Positions 1-9,906 of a stretch of 64,000 bases of DNA are shown here, piece by piece. The stretch spans positions 1 to 64,000 of the forward strand of contig JADKBR010000026.1 in NCBI GenBank assembly GCA_016714975.1, read 5' to 3'. The position numbers and the translations under genes are program-made. Origin of the DNA: Candidatus Dechloromonas phosphorivorans (GTDB lineage Bacteria; Pseudomonadota; Gammaproteobacteria; Burkholderiales; Rhodocyclaceae). Position 1 is the first letter of the stretch. Each line of letters opens with the position of its first letter. The notes under the pieces were generated by a model. It did not search any database. It was not told the origin of the DNA and was given only the letters and a program-made list of their open reading frames with translations.

Positions 1-2559
1 AGTCGTCACCGCATCAACCGGGTAGATCGGCGGCACCCTCGCACCTTACGAGGACGCGCGATCAGGAAGTCGCTTCTCGCCAGCGCCTGGGGCCGGTCGC
101 GGGAAATCCGGCGGTGGCGCGAACATCGGGGGAGTTGGATCACCTTAGTGACGCGAAGCGCTGCGATGGGCTCCACGGTCAGCAGATCCGGCGCGGCTCA
201 CGCTTGGCTCAGAAGGAAAGATGGCTTCCGCGTCAGGCCGCCGTCTGGAGAAATCTGTAGCGGAGGTTCTAGCCGAAAAGAGCGCACGGGATCCGGAAGA
301 TCATAAGCGCCTGAATCTACGCCCTGGTGAGCACCGTAGTCAACCACAGGAGAAAGAAATGCAAAGCAATGACGCGCAGGTCAAGGAATTTTCAAATACA
401 CCGCGGGCGATACCCCCGCCAATCCGCCGCACCGACCTGAGCTTGGGTCATCGACCCGGCAGCGCCTGCCGATCCCAGGAAAGCGCCACGCGACGACAAT
501 CAGCGGGTAACAGGTGGCACGCCACGGGTCGGCGTCCGGGGTGATCCTGTTGCCGATGGTGCCGTAACCCAGGCGGTGGGTGCCGCCGACGACGATGCCC
601 GTGCCGCCGAGCAGCCAGGAAGGGCGGCGTCACCGCCGACCGGAACTCACCGCCTCGGTCTCGATGATCTGAATGGCTGTCGCCATCGCCCTAATGCCAT
701 TGGCGACACCGTTCGAGCGCGGGCGCAGGCCAACGCCGCCCGGTAAATACGCAAGCCCGGGCCAGGGCAAATACTCGCGCTGGCAAAGTGAAAAATCCGG
801 TCTTTGCTCTCTTCCGAGGGTGGATGCGGCGCATCAGCACCTTGGCGATGATCGCCAGGACGACGCCGATCGCGAGCCGAATGATTGACCCTCGATGCCG
901 CCGGGGATTACGATACTGACACGCTGTGAGGGCGGCGGAAATGGTCACCACGACGATCAAGCCGACCAGACGCACAAGCGGACCCCACCTTGGCCTGGCG
1001 GATTGGATTTTTCAGTATTTGAAAATCAGCTAGTGGATGCTCAATTGAGGACAGCGATGTTGCCAAACTGGGGAACATCAACAAACCGACGACGATTATA
1101 CATCGTTTCCAATTGACCGCACCGATACCTAGAGCGCGGCGACACCGGTGCCGCATATCGACGATCGAGCTGGTCCGGACACCGGCCAGCCGCGCATGCT
1201 GGCGATCGTCAAGCTGATTCCGGCCGCCAGCAGGGCGCCGCGATCAGGCGCGAAGAGCAGCAATGGCGCCGGTTCGAAGGCTTGCCAACGAGGATCCCTC
1301 TGGAGATGGTGTCGGCCAATCGCCGCCGTGCCAGATAGAAGCCGGTAAGCTCCCAGATCGCCAGCAGCAGCGCTGCTCCGTCTCAGGGTCAAACCAGAAC
1401 CACCGAGGTCCGGCCGGTATTTGCAACAACGTTGGCGCCCATTCCCAGCCACGCACAAGGAAGGCAAAGAGCGGCGTAAAACAATGCCGAATACTGCGCA
1501 ATGATCCCACAAAATGATCCCTGGCGATGAAGTGCTGGAAATGAAGGGACAAATCCGAAGAGCGCTGGACGGCCGCGAACGGTCTTGCCGGTTCCGCGAA
1601 ACCTGGTCGTCAGTGGCAATCATCGGCGAAGTCGGTCTTGGGCATCTCTCTGGCATAGTCGGCTGATTGCCCCTCAGCGGATCAACTAGTACCAGAGCAT
1701 CACCGGGAGACGGACTCAGACTACCTCCCGGGCGAAAAGTGCCCGCTCAGGGAAATTCCCATCAGGTCGGTATCCCGCTCCATGTATCCCAGTTAAGATC
1801 AACCCCACTGCTCGACCTCGCGGCCGCGGAAGACGATTTCGCAACCAGTCCGAGTCCCTCGATTATCCGGTTCCGGTATGTTCGCCGGTTTGGGTGAAGG
1901 GCAACGAATCTCGCCAGCCGGTTCCGCGACGCCGTCGGGGACCTCCATCGGGCGAACCAGCAGGCCGGCAATTGCCGCGCGATGCCGGCGATCGTATCTG
2001 CAGGAGAGAAGTTCCCGGCAGGTCTGCGCCGGTCAACCGCCAGCAGCAGACGCCTCGGCGGTGGCGCAACTCAGATCTGATTGCGTCAGCCTCTCTCCTT
2101 GCAAGGGAAGATCTTGCCTGTTGCTGGAGTTCGAGTTTAGCTCATTCCCTCAATCAGCGGCGATTAGCCGCTGCGACTTCGCCAATGCACTCGATAACGA
2201 CGCGCATGTGTTGTTGCAGCGGCTCGCACGGCGACTGACGCAAACAGGCCGCCATGGAGTTTATGGACAACATCGCTTCCTCCGCGCAGGTGCAGAAGAA
2301 CATACCGGAAACCCCGGCTCGTGCCGGGAACCATCTCTCGCCCTCTTGCCCGCCAATGATCAGTTACTCGGTAGGAATTAACCTCATCGAATCCGGGGTC
2401 AACATGGTCCCGCGGAGAGTCAGCCGTTTCGCTTTGCCATCGGCACCTGTCACTCGGCCGCCTGCTCCTCCCGGCACGCTTTGGCGATTCGGGCTGCAGC
2501 GAGGAGGCCCTCTGGTCACGCACCTCAATACCGCCTCCCAAAGGGAGACGATGGACACA
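1..2559. other. Gene-poor, degenerate stretch with no intact gene
   Basis: No reading frame here has convincing family character over its whole length. On the minus strand, short pieces look like hydrophobic protein segments broken by frame changes, for example near 500-620, 850-975 and 1270-1500. A small frame near 2170-2310 (minus) contains a run ending EVAAANRR before a stop. None can be assigned to a family by eye. Because the two genes immediately to the right (2560-5041) can be read only through frameshifts, this stretch may also be indel-damaged coding DNA rather than true non-coding DNA. I see no tRNA, rRNA, CRISPR or transposase in it. Confidence 0.4.
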
Positions 2560-4380
2560 AAACTGCGCACAACGGAAATCCGGGCGGGCATTCAGATCGA
2601 GTTGCCAGCGTCGCCAGCGCGCGTAGAGTCCGCCTCGGGTGGCGCAGATCCTCCGGGGTGCCGATCTCCGACGATGCGCCCGTGATCCATGACGACGATG
2701 CGATCAGCCTTCTGCACCTGGACAGTTGATGCGCGATGATCAGCGTGGTGCGTCCCTGCATGGCCGCGCTGGAGGCCGCGTTGCACGAGGATTTCCGTTC
2801 CGCATCGAGGGCGCTGTCGCTTCGTCGAGCAGCAAGAGCCAGCGCCCTTGAGGATGGCGCGCGCAATCGAAATTCGCTGCCGCTGCCCGCCCGACAATCT
2901 GGTACCGCGCTCGCCGAGAAATGTCTGGTAACCGTCGGGCAATCGCTCCGATGAACTCGTCCACGAGTGCCGCCCGCCGCCTCGATGACTTCTCCGATCG
3001 GTGGCGTCGCTGCGCCTAGCGGATATTCTCCAGCGCACTGGCCGAAAAGATTACCGGGTCCTGCGAGACGATGGCGATGTCCTTGCGCAGATCGTGCAGG
3101 CAGGTCACGGATGTCCTGCCCGTTGATTCGGATCACGCCAGCGGACACATCGTGTAGCGCAGCAGGAGCTGGAACAGGCTGGTCTTGCCGGCGCCGGATG
3201 GGCCGACCAGCGCGACATTCTCGCCCGGCGCGATGTCCAGGCAGATATTGTCGAGCGCGCGCATTTGCGGGCGGGCCGGATAGGAAAAGACGACGCTTTC
3301 GAAAGTGATCGCCGCCTGTCGCGCAGAGACAGGCGTCTGCGGCAGGCGCGGGTCAAGGATGGCCGATTCGGCGTGCAGGAGTTCAAGCAATCGCTCGGTG
3401 GCCCCGGCGGCGCGCATCACGTCGCCCCACACTTCCGCCATGGTCCCGACCCCGCCGGCGACCAACGCCGCGTAGAGGACAAAGGAGGCCAGCTGGCCAC
3501 CGGTCAGGAGGCCGTCATGCACCTGGCGCGCGCCGATCCACAGGACGAAGATGATCGTTCCCATGATCGCCGTGATGATCAATGCCGTCAGCACCGCCCA
3601 GCGCGCGTCCGCCTGATCGCGGTGGCAAAACTTGCTTCAGTCCAGTTCGGCAAATCGCCGGGCCTCCTGGGGGCTTCTGCGTAGGGCCTGGACGGTTGGC
3701 ATGGCATTGAGGATCTCGCCGGCCAGCGCCGAAGTGTCGGCAATTCGGTCCTGCGATTCCCGCGACAGTTTCCTGACCTTGCGCCCGATGGCAAGGATCG
3801 GCAGGATCAGCAAGGCCATCAGGCCAAGATTCAGCGAGAACAGATAGAGGCTGGTGACGGCCAGCGCTGACCTCATGCCGCCGATGAACTGGAACAGGCT
3901 GCAAACCCCATCGAGATCGAAACTGCCGACGACGGTCTGGATCAGCGTCGTGTCACCGGTCAACCGGGACAGCACTTCCCCGTCTGCAAGGTCTCGAAGA
4001 ATTGCGGCGCTGCACCAGCCCGGGCATAGACGGCGCTGCGCAGATCTGCGCCGTCACCCGCTCACCGACCCACGACACGGTGTAATAGCGGGCAGCGACC
4101 GCCAACGCCCAGAAGCTTCCCAGTGCGAACAAGGCCAGGAAATGGCCGTTCAGACTCAAGCCGGCGAGCAGTCCGCCAGCCGACCGCTCCCGCTCGCCGA
4201 AGCCGAAATCGATCAGGTCGCGAAACGCCAGCGGGACCAGCAGAATTGCCGCAGAACCGAGGCAGAGCAGGACAAGGCCAGCGCAATGCGCGCCCGGTGC
4301 GGCAAGAGGAATGGCCACAGGCCGCGCAAAGCCGACAGTGGGCGCGAATTCGCCGTTCGCGCTGGAAGTTTGTTGGGCAT
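2560..4380 (-). pseudogene. ABC exporter (MsbA-like, fused TM and ATPase domains), multiply frameshifted
   Basis: The pieces add up to one half-transporter of about 600 residues, the usual length for MsbA/LmrA-type exporters. Reading from ATG at 4380 (MPNKLPARTANS), the order is: N-terminus, a TM segment ending in FRDLIDFGF, a block with LSRLTGDTTLIQTVVGS (3975-3637), a TM and linker block (3594-3133) with the Walker A motif GPSGAGKTS, then LSGGQRQRISIARAIL (signature motif) and DHGRIV near 2700. The tail GGLYARWRRWQLDLNARP is in yet another frame. At least four or five frame changes are needed, so as written the gene cannot make a full protein. It starts 6 bases after the stop of the upstream DUF4124-like gene, suggesting one operon. 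Such proteins flip lipids or export peptides across the inner membrane; the substrate is unknown. Sequencing indels are as likely as real decay. Confidence 0.7.
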
Positions 4381-4386
4381 CCGCAA

Positions 4387-5041
4387 TTATCGCTGATCTG
4401 GCGCAGGCAGGGTCGCACCGGTTGCACCGGCAGGCATCCCGGCGCCGCCACCTCTGGTGGCCGAACCTAGCGGCCCCGCTGGTTGCCGGGACCTTGTAGA
4501 GGGGTCGACCGGCTTGGCTGGCGTGCCCTGCTCGGGCAAAGGCCTGGGCACCGGACGAGGCGGATACGGCGGATGGGTCGGATGTAGCCCGAGCCACCGT
4601 AGTAGGACGGCACCGGCACATAGACCGGCTGCACCGAACCCGTGGCGCGGCAGCCGTCTTCGAGGTCGGCACGGCGCGACGAATCCAGCGCCATCCGGTC
4701 GAGGGTCCGCAGGCAGGACTCGACGCTGGCAGCCGAGGGGCCCGCGTTGGCCGCAGCCTGTTGTTCTTTCAGCTGCTTGCGCTGGGCAGCTTCGTCCTTC
4801 TTGCGCTCGGCCTCAAGCTTGTCCGCATAACTCTCCGAGCCGATCGGCATCGCGCTCGGCCTGCCGGGCGGCTGGCTTCCGGAACGTTATCGTCGGGGAT
4901 CGCCTTAGTTCGTGCTGCTGCCGCCGCTGCATGGCGAATTCGAAATCTCCGTCCGACCATCCGGTTGGGCGCTATAAACCTCGGCCTGGGGGGCAGCGCC
5001 CAGCCCAGCAAAGCGAGCAGAGCGAGTTGCGTGATCTTCAT
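4387..5041 (-). pseudogene. DUF4124-like secreted protein, frameshifted
   Basis: An ATG at 5041 opens a signal peptide (MKITQLALLALLGWALPP). The next frame gives AEVYSAQPDGRTEISNSPC, which resembles the start of DUF4124 domains (a short beta motif ending in SNxPC). A further frame carries a charged helical stretch (DKLEAERKKDEAAQRKQLKE) and VESCLRTLDRMALDSSRRADLE. A last frame gives a proline-rich tail (PPYPPRPVPRPLPEQG) ending at the TAA at 4387-4389. Three frame changes are needed. Function of the family is unknown; it would be periplasmic. It lies downstream of the cysDN terminator and directly upstream of the broken ABC exporter. The DUF4124 assignment is by motif resemblance only. Confidence 0.5.
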
Positions 5042-5086
5042 GCCTCCTTTATAGCGCAGCCGGAAGCACTTGTGGACCGAGCCAGC

Positions 5087-5109
5087 AAAAAAGCGCCCGG
5101 CGCGGGCGC
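5087..5109 (-). terminator. Rho-independent terminator of cysDN
   Basis: On the minus strand a perfect 7-bp stem, GCGCCCG and CGGGCGC with a 3-base loop, is followed by six T. It lies about 125 bases past the cysN stop and before the ATG of the next minus-strand gene at 5041, so it separates the two transcription units. Confidence 0.85.
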
Positions 5110-5234
5110 TGGCGGCGGCTGAGCGACGACTCATTCCATTTCCAGACCAATCGTGACGCGAAGATGAGCCGCTGAGAGTGCAATTGGCACGGCAAGGCGA
5201 AGTCGACAAAGGCATGGCTGGACTGGAAACGGAA

Positions 5235-6509
5235 TCAGAGGATCATCCCGGCGCCGACGGTGTTGTTGCTGCTTTCGTCGATGATGATGAAGGCGCCGGT
5301 GGCGCGGTTTTCCGCATAGGGATCGACGAACAGCGGCTGGGCGAGCTTGAAGGTCACTTGCGCGATGTCGTTCATCGCCAGCTTTTCCGCCGCGACTTTC
5401 TCCAGCGTGTTGACGTCGAGGCGATGGTCGATGGCGGCCAGCCTGGCCTTGCTGTCGCGCGTCGTATGGCGGATCAGGTAGGTGCGGGCGCGGTCCATCG
5501 GTGCTTCGGCCATCCAGCAGACGGTGGCTTCGATCTGCTTGACGGCGGCCGGCACTTCGTTCGACTTGACGATCATGTCGCCACGCGAAGTGTCAATCTC
5601 GTCGGCCAGCAGCAAGGTCACCGATTGCTCGGTGATCGCTTCGGCAAGTTCGACGCCGCCGATCTGGATCGCTGTCACGGTCGACTCGCGACCGGAGGGC
5701 AAAACCGTGACGGCGTCGCCGACCCGGATCGACCCGGATTCGACCCGGCCCATGAAGCCGCGGTAGTCGTGCAGCGCCGGATTGGCCGAGTCCTGCGGGC
5801 GGCAGACGTACTGGACCGGGAAGCGGAAGGCTTCGCCATGTTCGCTGTGCGCGCCGGGAGCGCTTTCGAGAATGTCAAGAAGTGTCGGACCCTGGTACCA
5901 ATCCAGCGCGTCGCCACGATCGACGATCATATCGCCGTTGAGCGCCGAAATCGGCAGGAAGCGCACATCCCGTATGCCAACCTTGGCCGCGAATTCGAGG
6001 TAGTCGGCCTTGATCTGCTCGTAGGTCGCCTGCGAATGACCGACGAGGTCCATCTTGTTGATGGCGACGACCAGATGCGGGATGCCGACCAGCGCCGCCA
6101 GCTTCGAGTGACGGCGAGTCTGGGTCAGCACACCCTTGCGCGCATCGACCAGGATGATGGCCAGGTTGGCCGTCGACGCGGCGGTGACCATGTTGCGGGT
6201 GTACTGCTCGTGTCCCGGCGCATCGGCGATGATGTACTTGCGCGTGCCGGTCGAGAAGTAGCGGTAGGCGACGTCGATGGTGATGCCCTGTTCACGCTCG
6301 GCCTGCAGGCCGTCGGTGAGCAGCGACAGGTCGACGGTGCCAAGGCCGCGTTTTTCCGAGGTTCGGGCAATGGCGTGCAGCGTGTCGACAAGGATGGTCT
6401 TGGTGTCGTAAAGGAGCCGTCCGATCAGGGTACTCTTGCCGTCATCGACGCTGCCGCAGGTCAGGAAACGCAGCAGCCCGTGGTCTTCCACTCTTTCCAG
6501 GGCGGACAT
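5235..6509 (-). CDS. cysN: Sulfate adenylyltransferase large subunit (GTPase)
   Basis: CysN is the GTP-hydrolysing subunit of ATP sulfurylase, which with CysD makes adenosine 5'-phosphosulfate from sulfate and ATP in the cytoplasm. The elongation-factor-like GTPase domain is clear: P-loop GSVDDGKST at residues 19-27, the switch region with DAPGHEQY near residue 96-103, and NKMDLV near 151. Beta-barrel domains follow. At 424 residues it is shorter than the E. coli protein and has no fused APS kinase (CysC) domain. The ATG at 6509 shares its A with the cysD stop codon, indicating translational coupling; a TTG at 6512 is an alternative start. No cysC or cysH lies next to it, so the pair may serve assimilation or, in a sulfur-metabolising relative, other roles. 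Confidence 0.95.
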   Translation of the reverse strand: MSALERVEDHGLLRFLTCGSVDDGKSTLIGRLLYDTKTILVDTLHAIARTSEKRGLGTVDLSLLTDGLQAEREQGITIDVAYRYFSTGTRKYIIADAPGHEQYTRNMVTAASTANLAIILVDARKGVLTQTRRHSKLAALVGIPHLVVAINKMDLVGHSQATYEQIKADYLEFAAKVGIRDVRFLPISALNGDMIVDRGDALDWYQGPTLLDILESAPGAHSEHGEAFRFPVQYVCRPQDSANPALHDYRGFMGRVESGSIRVGDAVTVLPSGRESTVTAIQIGGVELAEAITEQSVTLLLADEIDTSRGDMIVKSNEVPAAVKQIEATVCWMAEAPMDRARTYLIRHTTRDSKARLAAIDHRLDVNTLEKVAAEKLAMNDIAQVTFKLAQPLFVDPYAENRATGAFIIIDESSNNTVGAGMIL

Positions 6510-7447
6510 CAAAAATACCCTTCCTTCTTGCGTTGTTCCATGGAGGCTTCGCTGGTCTGGTCATCCAGACGCGTGGCGCCGCGCTCGGTGATGGTGGTGG
6601 CGGCGGTTTCCAGAACGATCCTGCCGACGGTGTCGGCATCCGATTCGACGGGGGCCGTGCAGGAGATGTCGCCGACGGTACGGAAACGCACCCGCAGCTT
6701 GACAATGTCTTCGCCAGCCTTCGGCAGGTTGGTCAGTTCTCCCGACAGCAGCGGCACATTGACCGGCACGATGGCGCCCTGGCGGATGACCACCGGTCGC
6801 TTGTGGGCGAAATAGATCGACGGCAGTTCGAGGGCTTCGCGCTCGATGTATTGCCAGACATCCATTTCCGTCCAGTTCGAGATCGGGAAGGCGCGGATGT
6901 TCTCGCCCTTGTGGCTGCGGGCGTTGTACAGGGTCCACAGTTCCGGGCGCTGGTTCTTCGGATCCCACTGGCCGAACTCGTCGCGGAAGCTGAAGATACG
7001 CTCCTTGGCGCGGGCCTTTTCCTCGTCGCGCCGGGCGCCGCCGATGCAGCAGTCGAATCCGAATTCCTCGATCGCCTCGAGCAGCGTCACCGACTGGTGC
7101 TTGTTGCGCGATTCGCCTTCATGCTTGAGGACGACGCTACCGCGGGCCATGGAATCCTCGACGGAACGCACGATCAGGCGTTCGCCCAGCTCGGCGGCGC
7201 GCTTGTCGCGGAAGTCGGTGACTTCCTGGTAATTATGACCGGTGTCAATGTGCATCAGCGGAAAGGGAAACCTGCCCGGGCGGAAAGCCTTTTCGGCCAG
7301 ACGCAGCAGGCAGATCGAATCCTTGCCGCCGGAGAAGAGCAGCACCGGGTTGGCACACTGGCCGGCCACCTCGCGCATGATGTGGATGGCTTCGGCTTCG
7401 AGCCAGTCGAGATGGCTGAGCGTGGCGCCTTGAATCGCGTGGGTCAT
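6509..7447 (-). CDS. cysD: Sulfate adenylyltransferase small subunit
   Basis: CysD carries the adenylyl-transfer site of ATP sulfurylase. The PP-loop motif SGGKDS is at residues 39-44, followed by HIDTGHNYQEVTDFRD and the conserved GGARRDEEKARAKER block. The length, 312 residues, is normal for the family. The ATG at 7447 gives MTHAIQGATLSHLDWLEAE, matching family N-termini; the frame stays open upstream but without similarity. It forms a two-gene operon with cysN. The upstream 200 bases are relatively AT-rich and contain a copy of the dispersed GTCGACCGCA repeat; no CysB-type site can be assigned by eye. Confidence 0.95.
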   Translation of the reverse strand: MTHAIQGATLSHLDWLEAEAIHIMREVAGQCANPVLLFSGGKDSICLLRLAEKAFRPGRFPFPLMHIDTGHNYQEVTDFRDKRAAELGERLIVRSVEDSMARGSVVLKHEGESRNKHQSVTLLEAIEEFGFDCCIGGARRDEEKARAKERIFSFRDEFGQWDPKNQRPELWTLYNARSHKGENIRAFPISNWTEMDVWQYIEREALELPSIYFAHKRPVVIRQGAIVPVNVPLLSGELTNLPKAGEDIVKLRVRFRTVGDISCTAPVESDADTVGRIVLETAATTITERGATRLDDQTSEASMEQRKKEGYF

Positions 7448-7579
7448 TGCTGGAAAACCTGCGTGGGTTGCTTGATGGCGCCATTGTAACAAGGGCTTAA
7501 TATTCGTTTAAGAACGAGTCCGCATCTTGTTATTACGCCGGAGAATATAGGGCGTTTTGAAAATGGCTGCCTATCGCCG

Positions 7580-7589
7580 GTCGACCGCA
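7580..7589 (+). repeat. Dispersed GTCGACCGCA repeat, copy 1
   Basis: The 10-base core lies between cysD and the acyltransferase at 7646, about 60 bases past the 3' end of the latter. This copy lacks the close upstream T-tract seen in the other five, so it is the weakest member. Confidence 0.5.
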
Positions 7590-7645
7590 ACAGGTGGTCG
7601 CCGGGTCATCAATCGCCACGTTTGCCGCAATCGTGTAACCGGCGC

Positions 7646-8392
7646 CTAACGCAGCAGGTCACGATTCTTCACGGTCACCTGAAACTCTTCCAGATCGGAC
7701 ACGAAGGGGATGACGGGCCCGTAATAATTGGCTCCCGGGCCAACTGCCTCGAATTTGAAGCCAATCCTGGACATCGAGCGAAGCAGCGCGCGCTCCATCG
7801 CGGAAAACCAGTAGCGGACGCCGTTCTGGTGGCTGAAACGAAGCAACTCCCGGTACAGGCCCAGGAGGATCTCCGGGCTGTTGCTGCGACGTTCGCTGCC
7901 CGGTCCGGATGGTATCCCCGGCGTGTTGGCCCTCGATCCCCCAAGTTCCTCGAATTCGTCCGCGACCCCCTGCGAGGAATCCCCGGGCCGGCGGCGGAAA
8001 CTCTTGCGCACGACCAGGCGCGATACTTCGCCGCACTGCTCGCGCGGGGGAAAAACATAGCCATCGAAAACCCCGCAGTGATCCTCGAAAGGAAATGGCT
8101 GCCCGGCCCCGGCCAGCACCAGGCGGACCGCCCCGACCAGTTGGCCCTCGGGGTCGAATGCCGCGACGTGCAACGATCGCCCATCGTAGTCGTCCACTTC
8201 AAGCTTGCCTGGATACGCTTCAGGGCTCAGAAAACCACACTCGAGGCAATACACTTCATAACGCAGCGCGGCAATCTGCGTGAACGAGTCCGCCCCGGCC
8301 ACGCTGGCCGGCGGCAGTTGTACAAACGAGAAATGTGGCGTAAGCCGGTCAGGCTGCTCACCACTCGGAACCATCCAGAGCATGGTCGTCAT
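7646..8392 (-). CDS. PEP-CTERM/exosortase system-associated acyltransferase
   Basis: This belongs to the GNAT-fold family linked to exosortase/PEP-CTERM genomes (TIGR03694 type), related to acyl-homoserine-lactone and N-acyl amino acid synthases. The family stretch LRYEVYCLECGFLSPEAYP is followed by DDYDGRSLH, FPPREQCGEVSRLVV and NSPEILLGLYRE, and near the C-terminus by YYGPVIPFVSDLEE. The substrate is unknown. ATG at 8392 (MTTMLWMVPSGEQ) is preferred because the longer frame upstream is low-complexity shadow sequence; length is then 248 residues, normal for the family. It is a close paralogue of the gene at 11469-12296; even the DNA is very similar in the LRYEVYCLEC and FPPREQCGEVSRLV regions, indicating duplication. 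Confidence 0.85.
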   Translation of the reverse strand: MTTMLWMVPSGEQPDRLTPHFSFVQLPPASVAGADSFTQIAALRYEVYCLECGFLSPEAYPGKLEVDDYDGRSLHVAAFDPEGQLVGAVRLVLAGAGQPFPFEDHCGVFDGYVFPPREQCGEVSRLVVRKSFRRRPGDSSQGVADEFEELGGSRANTPGIPSGPGSERRSNSPEILLGLYRELLRFSHQNGVRYWFSAMERALLRSMSRIGFKFEAVGPGANYYGPVIPFVSDLEEFQVTVKNRDLLR

Positions 8393-8595
8393 TCTGAACC
8401 ACCGTCGCCGATTAGGCAATTGCCGACAGCGGCCAATATGGCCTTGATGCTGACGACAACCCGCAACCCCCCGGTCAGGCAACGGGCACGGCCAAGGTTG
8501 CCAGAGCCGGTCCCGGCTCGGCTCATGCGGCACAACGGCGGCAGTGGGTTGCCATGATCGAGCATGGCCACCGCCGAGAGTCGCTCGCACCAAAG

Positions 8596-8624
8596 AAAAA
8601 ACCCCGCCACTCACGCGACGGGGT
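8596..8624 (-). terminator. Rho-independent terminator of the PEP-CTERM gene
   Basis: On the minus strand ACCCCG (8624-8619) pairs with CGGGGT (8606-8601) across a 12-base loop that can pair further in part; a run of T follows at 8601-8596. It is 57 bases past the stop of the PEP-CTERM gene. Confidence 0.75.
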
Positions 8625-8680
8625 CTTCATCCGGTTGATCTGAGGCGGCCGGTCACGCCGGCCCCCCCTGGATACAGATC

Positions 8681-9580
8681 TCAGCCGTTGGTCTTGCGGC
8701 GGCGGAAAGCTGCGCCCATACCAAACAGTCCAAGGCCCAGAAGGGCGAGGCTACCCGGTTCGGGAACCTCATCCAGGCGCATGCCGACCGCAAACCAGTT
8801 CACGAAACCTTCCTTGCTCAACATGCAGAAGTTGCCAGCTTGGCATGAGGAATTACCCCACGTGTCGCCCGGGTTGATGACGAAAGCGTTGGGACTCACA
8901 CCGATCAAGGCGAAACTGAGGCTGTAATTCGTGCCGCCGATATTGATGGGGGTCGATCCAAATCCGCCTACTGCGAGCTGAAAGATATCGCAACTGATCC
9001 CGCTACCGTCAGGGCAGTTGTAGTTGGAATCGCTGTTCGGCGTCTCGAAAAACTTGAACAAAACGTCATTAATCCCAGTCAAGTTGCCATCGATGGTCAA
9101 ATCCGACCGCACAATGCCGGAGGTCAGAAGACCACTTGAGTCGGAGCTGATGGTCTGATTGCTATGGAAAACCTGGCTGATCGGAATGAGACCCGCACCC
9201 GAAGTCAACATATTGATGCCGGGCCCGCTGTTGAGGCTAACAACCTTCACTGAGCTTTCAGGGGTTGCGTCGGTGGTAAAGGGAGCAGCCGTTGCGCTGA
9301 CCACGTTGTTGGCGGCACCGATCACGGTGGTGATCGGCGAGACGGCCGAGGTGGTTCCGCGAACGGGATTGCTATTGCCCCACCACAGCGCATCGTACCT
9401 CGCATCCCCGCCCATGGCGGCGACCGGACCGGCGTTGGCGATCCCGCCGGTTTGTGGCGTTACCGAATTGAACACGTAACCGCTGTCCTGCGACCAGTCA
9501 ACGCTGACAGCCGACGCGCTGCTTGCGAAGCCGCCCACGGAAGCCGCCAGAACCGCCAGGCTAATGATTGATTTTTTCAT
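8681..9580 (-). CDS. PEP-CTERM sorting domain protein
   Basis: A secreted protein of 299 residues. It has an N-terminal signal peptide (MKKSIISLAVLAASVGGF...ASA) and a textbook C-terminal sorting signal: VPEPGSLALLGLGLFGMGAA followed by FRRRK. In exosortase systems this tail is cut at the PEP motif and the protein is exported, often to extracellular polysaccharide. The middle part is Gly/Ser/Thr/Asn-rich with one Cys pair (NCPDGSGISC) and has no recognisable enzyme domain. Start ATG 9580 has a good AAGGAG site 8 bases upstream. A sigma-54 type promoter lies at 9640-9655 and a terminator at 8596-8624, so it is a monocistronic unit inside the acyltransferase/ligase cluster. Confidence 0.92.
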   Translation of the reverse strand: MKKSIISLAVLAASVGGFASSASAVSVDWSQDSGYVFNSVTPQTGGIANAGPVAAMGGDARYDALWWGNSNPVRGTTSAVSPITTVIGAANNVVSATAAPFTTDATPESSVKVVSLNSGPGINMLTSGAGLIPISQVFHSNQTISSDSSGLLTSGIVRSDLTIDGNLTGINDVLFKFFETPNSDSNYNCPDGSGISCDIFQLAVGGFGSTPINIGGTNYSLSFALIGVSPNAFVINPGDTWGNSSCQAGNFCMLSKEGFVNWFAVGMRLDEVPEPGSLALLGLGLFGMGAAFRRRKTNG

Positions 9581-9906
9581 GGTAAGACTCCTTGAGAGTT
9601 TGAGTTCCTGAAGGCAATTCACCTTCGCACCTTCTATAGAGCAAGTGGCGTGCCAGAATACGCAAGTCCATGTTTATTATATGATTAAATTGCTCTACCC
9701 GGCTCAGCTTGATTTCAACTGTAAAGAAATCCGACATATTTTGACCAGTTGCATGGTGGTGGTCACAGGGAGCAATCGCGGTCGGGTTGGGAAAAGGGCG
9801 CGGCGCCGTCACTGCGAACAGGCCGGCTCGGCTCGCTGCGACCGTTGTCCTGACCTGGCCGGGCAGGCAAGGCTGACCCGGAATTTCCGGCTTGCCATGC
9901 GAGCGA
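9581..9906. other. Intergenic region upstream of the PEP-CTERM gene
   Basis: This 326-base gap is AT-rich between about 9640 and 9745, unlike its surroundings. It holds the sigma-54 promoter (9640-9655). The AT-rich part upstream of it (9660-9745) is where an enhancer for an activator such as PrsR would be expected, but no defined site can be named. The part from 9770 to 9906 is GC-rich and shows no gene. Confidence 0.6.
9640..9655 (-). promoter_or_regulatory. Sigma-54 (RpoN) -24/-12 promoter for the PEP-CTERM gene
   Basis: The minus strand reads TGGCACGCCACTTGCT, an exact match to the RpoN consensus TGGCACG-N4-TTGCW. It points at the ATG at 9580, leaving a 5' leader of roughly 48 bases. Sigma-54 control of PEP-CTERM genes through the PrsK/PrsR two-component pair is known in related bacteria. 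Confidence 0.8.

Noticed and set aside
1094..1099. Perfect TATAAT on the minus strand as a promoter
   Set aside because: No acceptable -35 box at 16-18 bases and no gene downstream to support it.
5178..6815. Long open frame (545 codons) antisense to cysN
   Set aside because: It is the mirror of a GC-rich real gene; the product has no recognisable family and cysN is unmistakable on the other strand. The same applies to other long antisense frames over nuo, carB and glgB.
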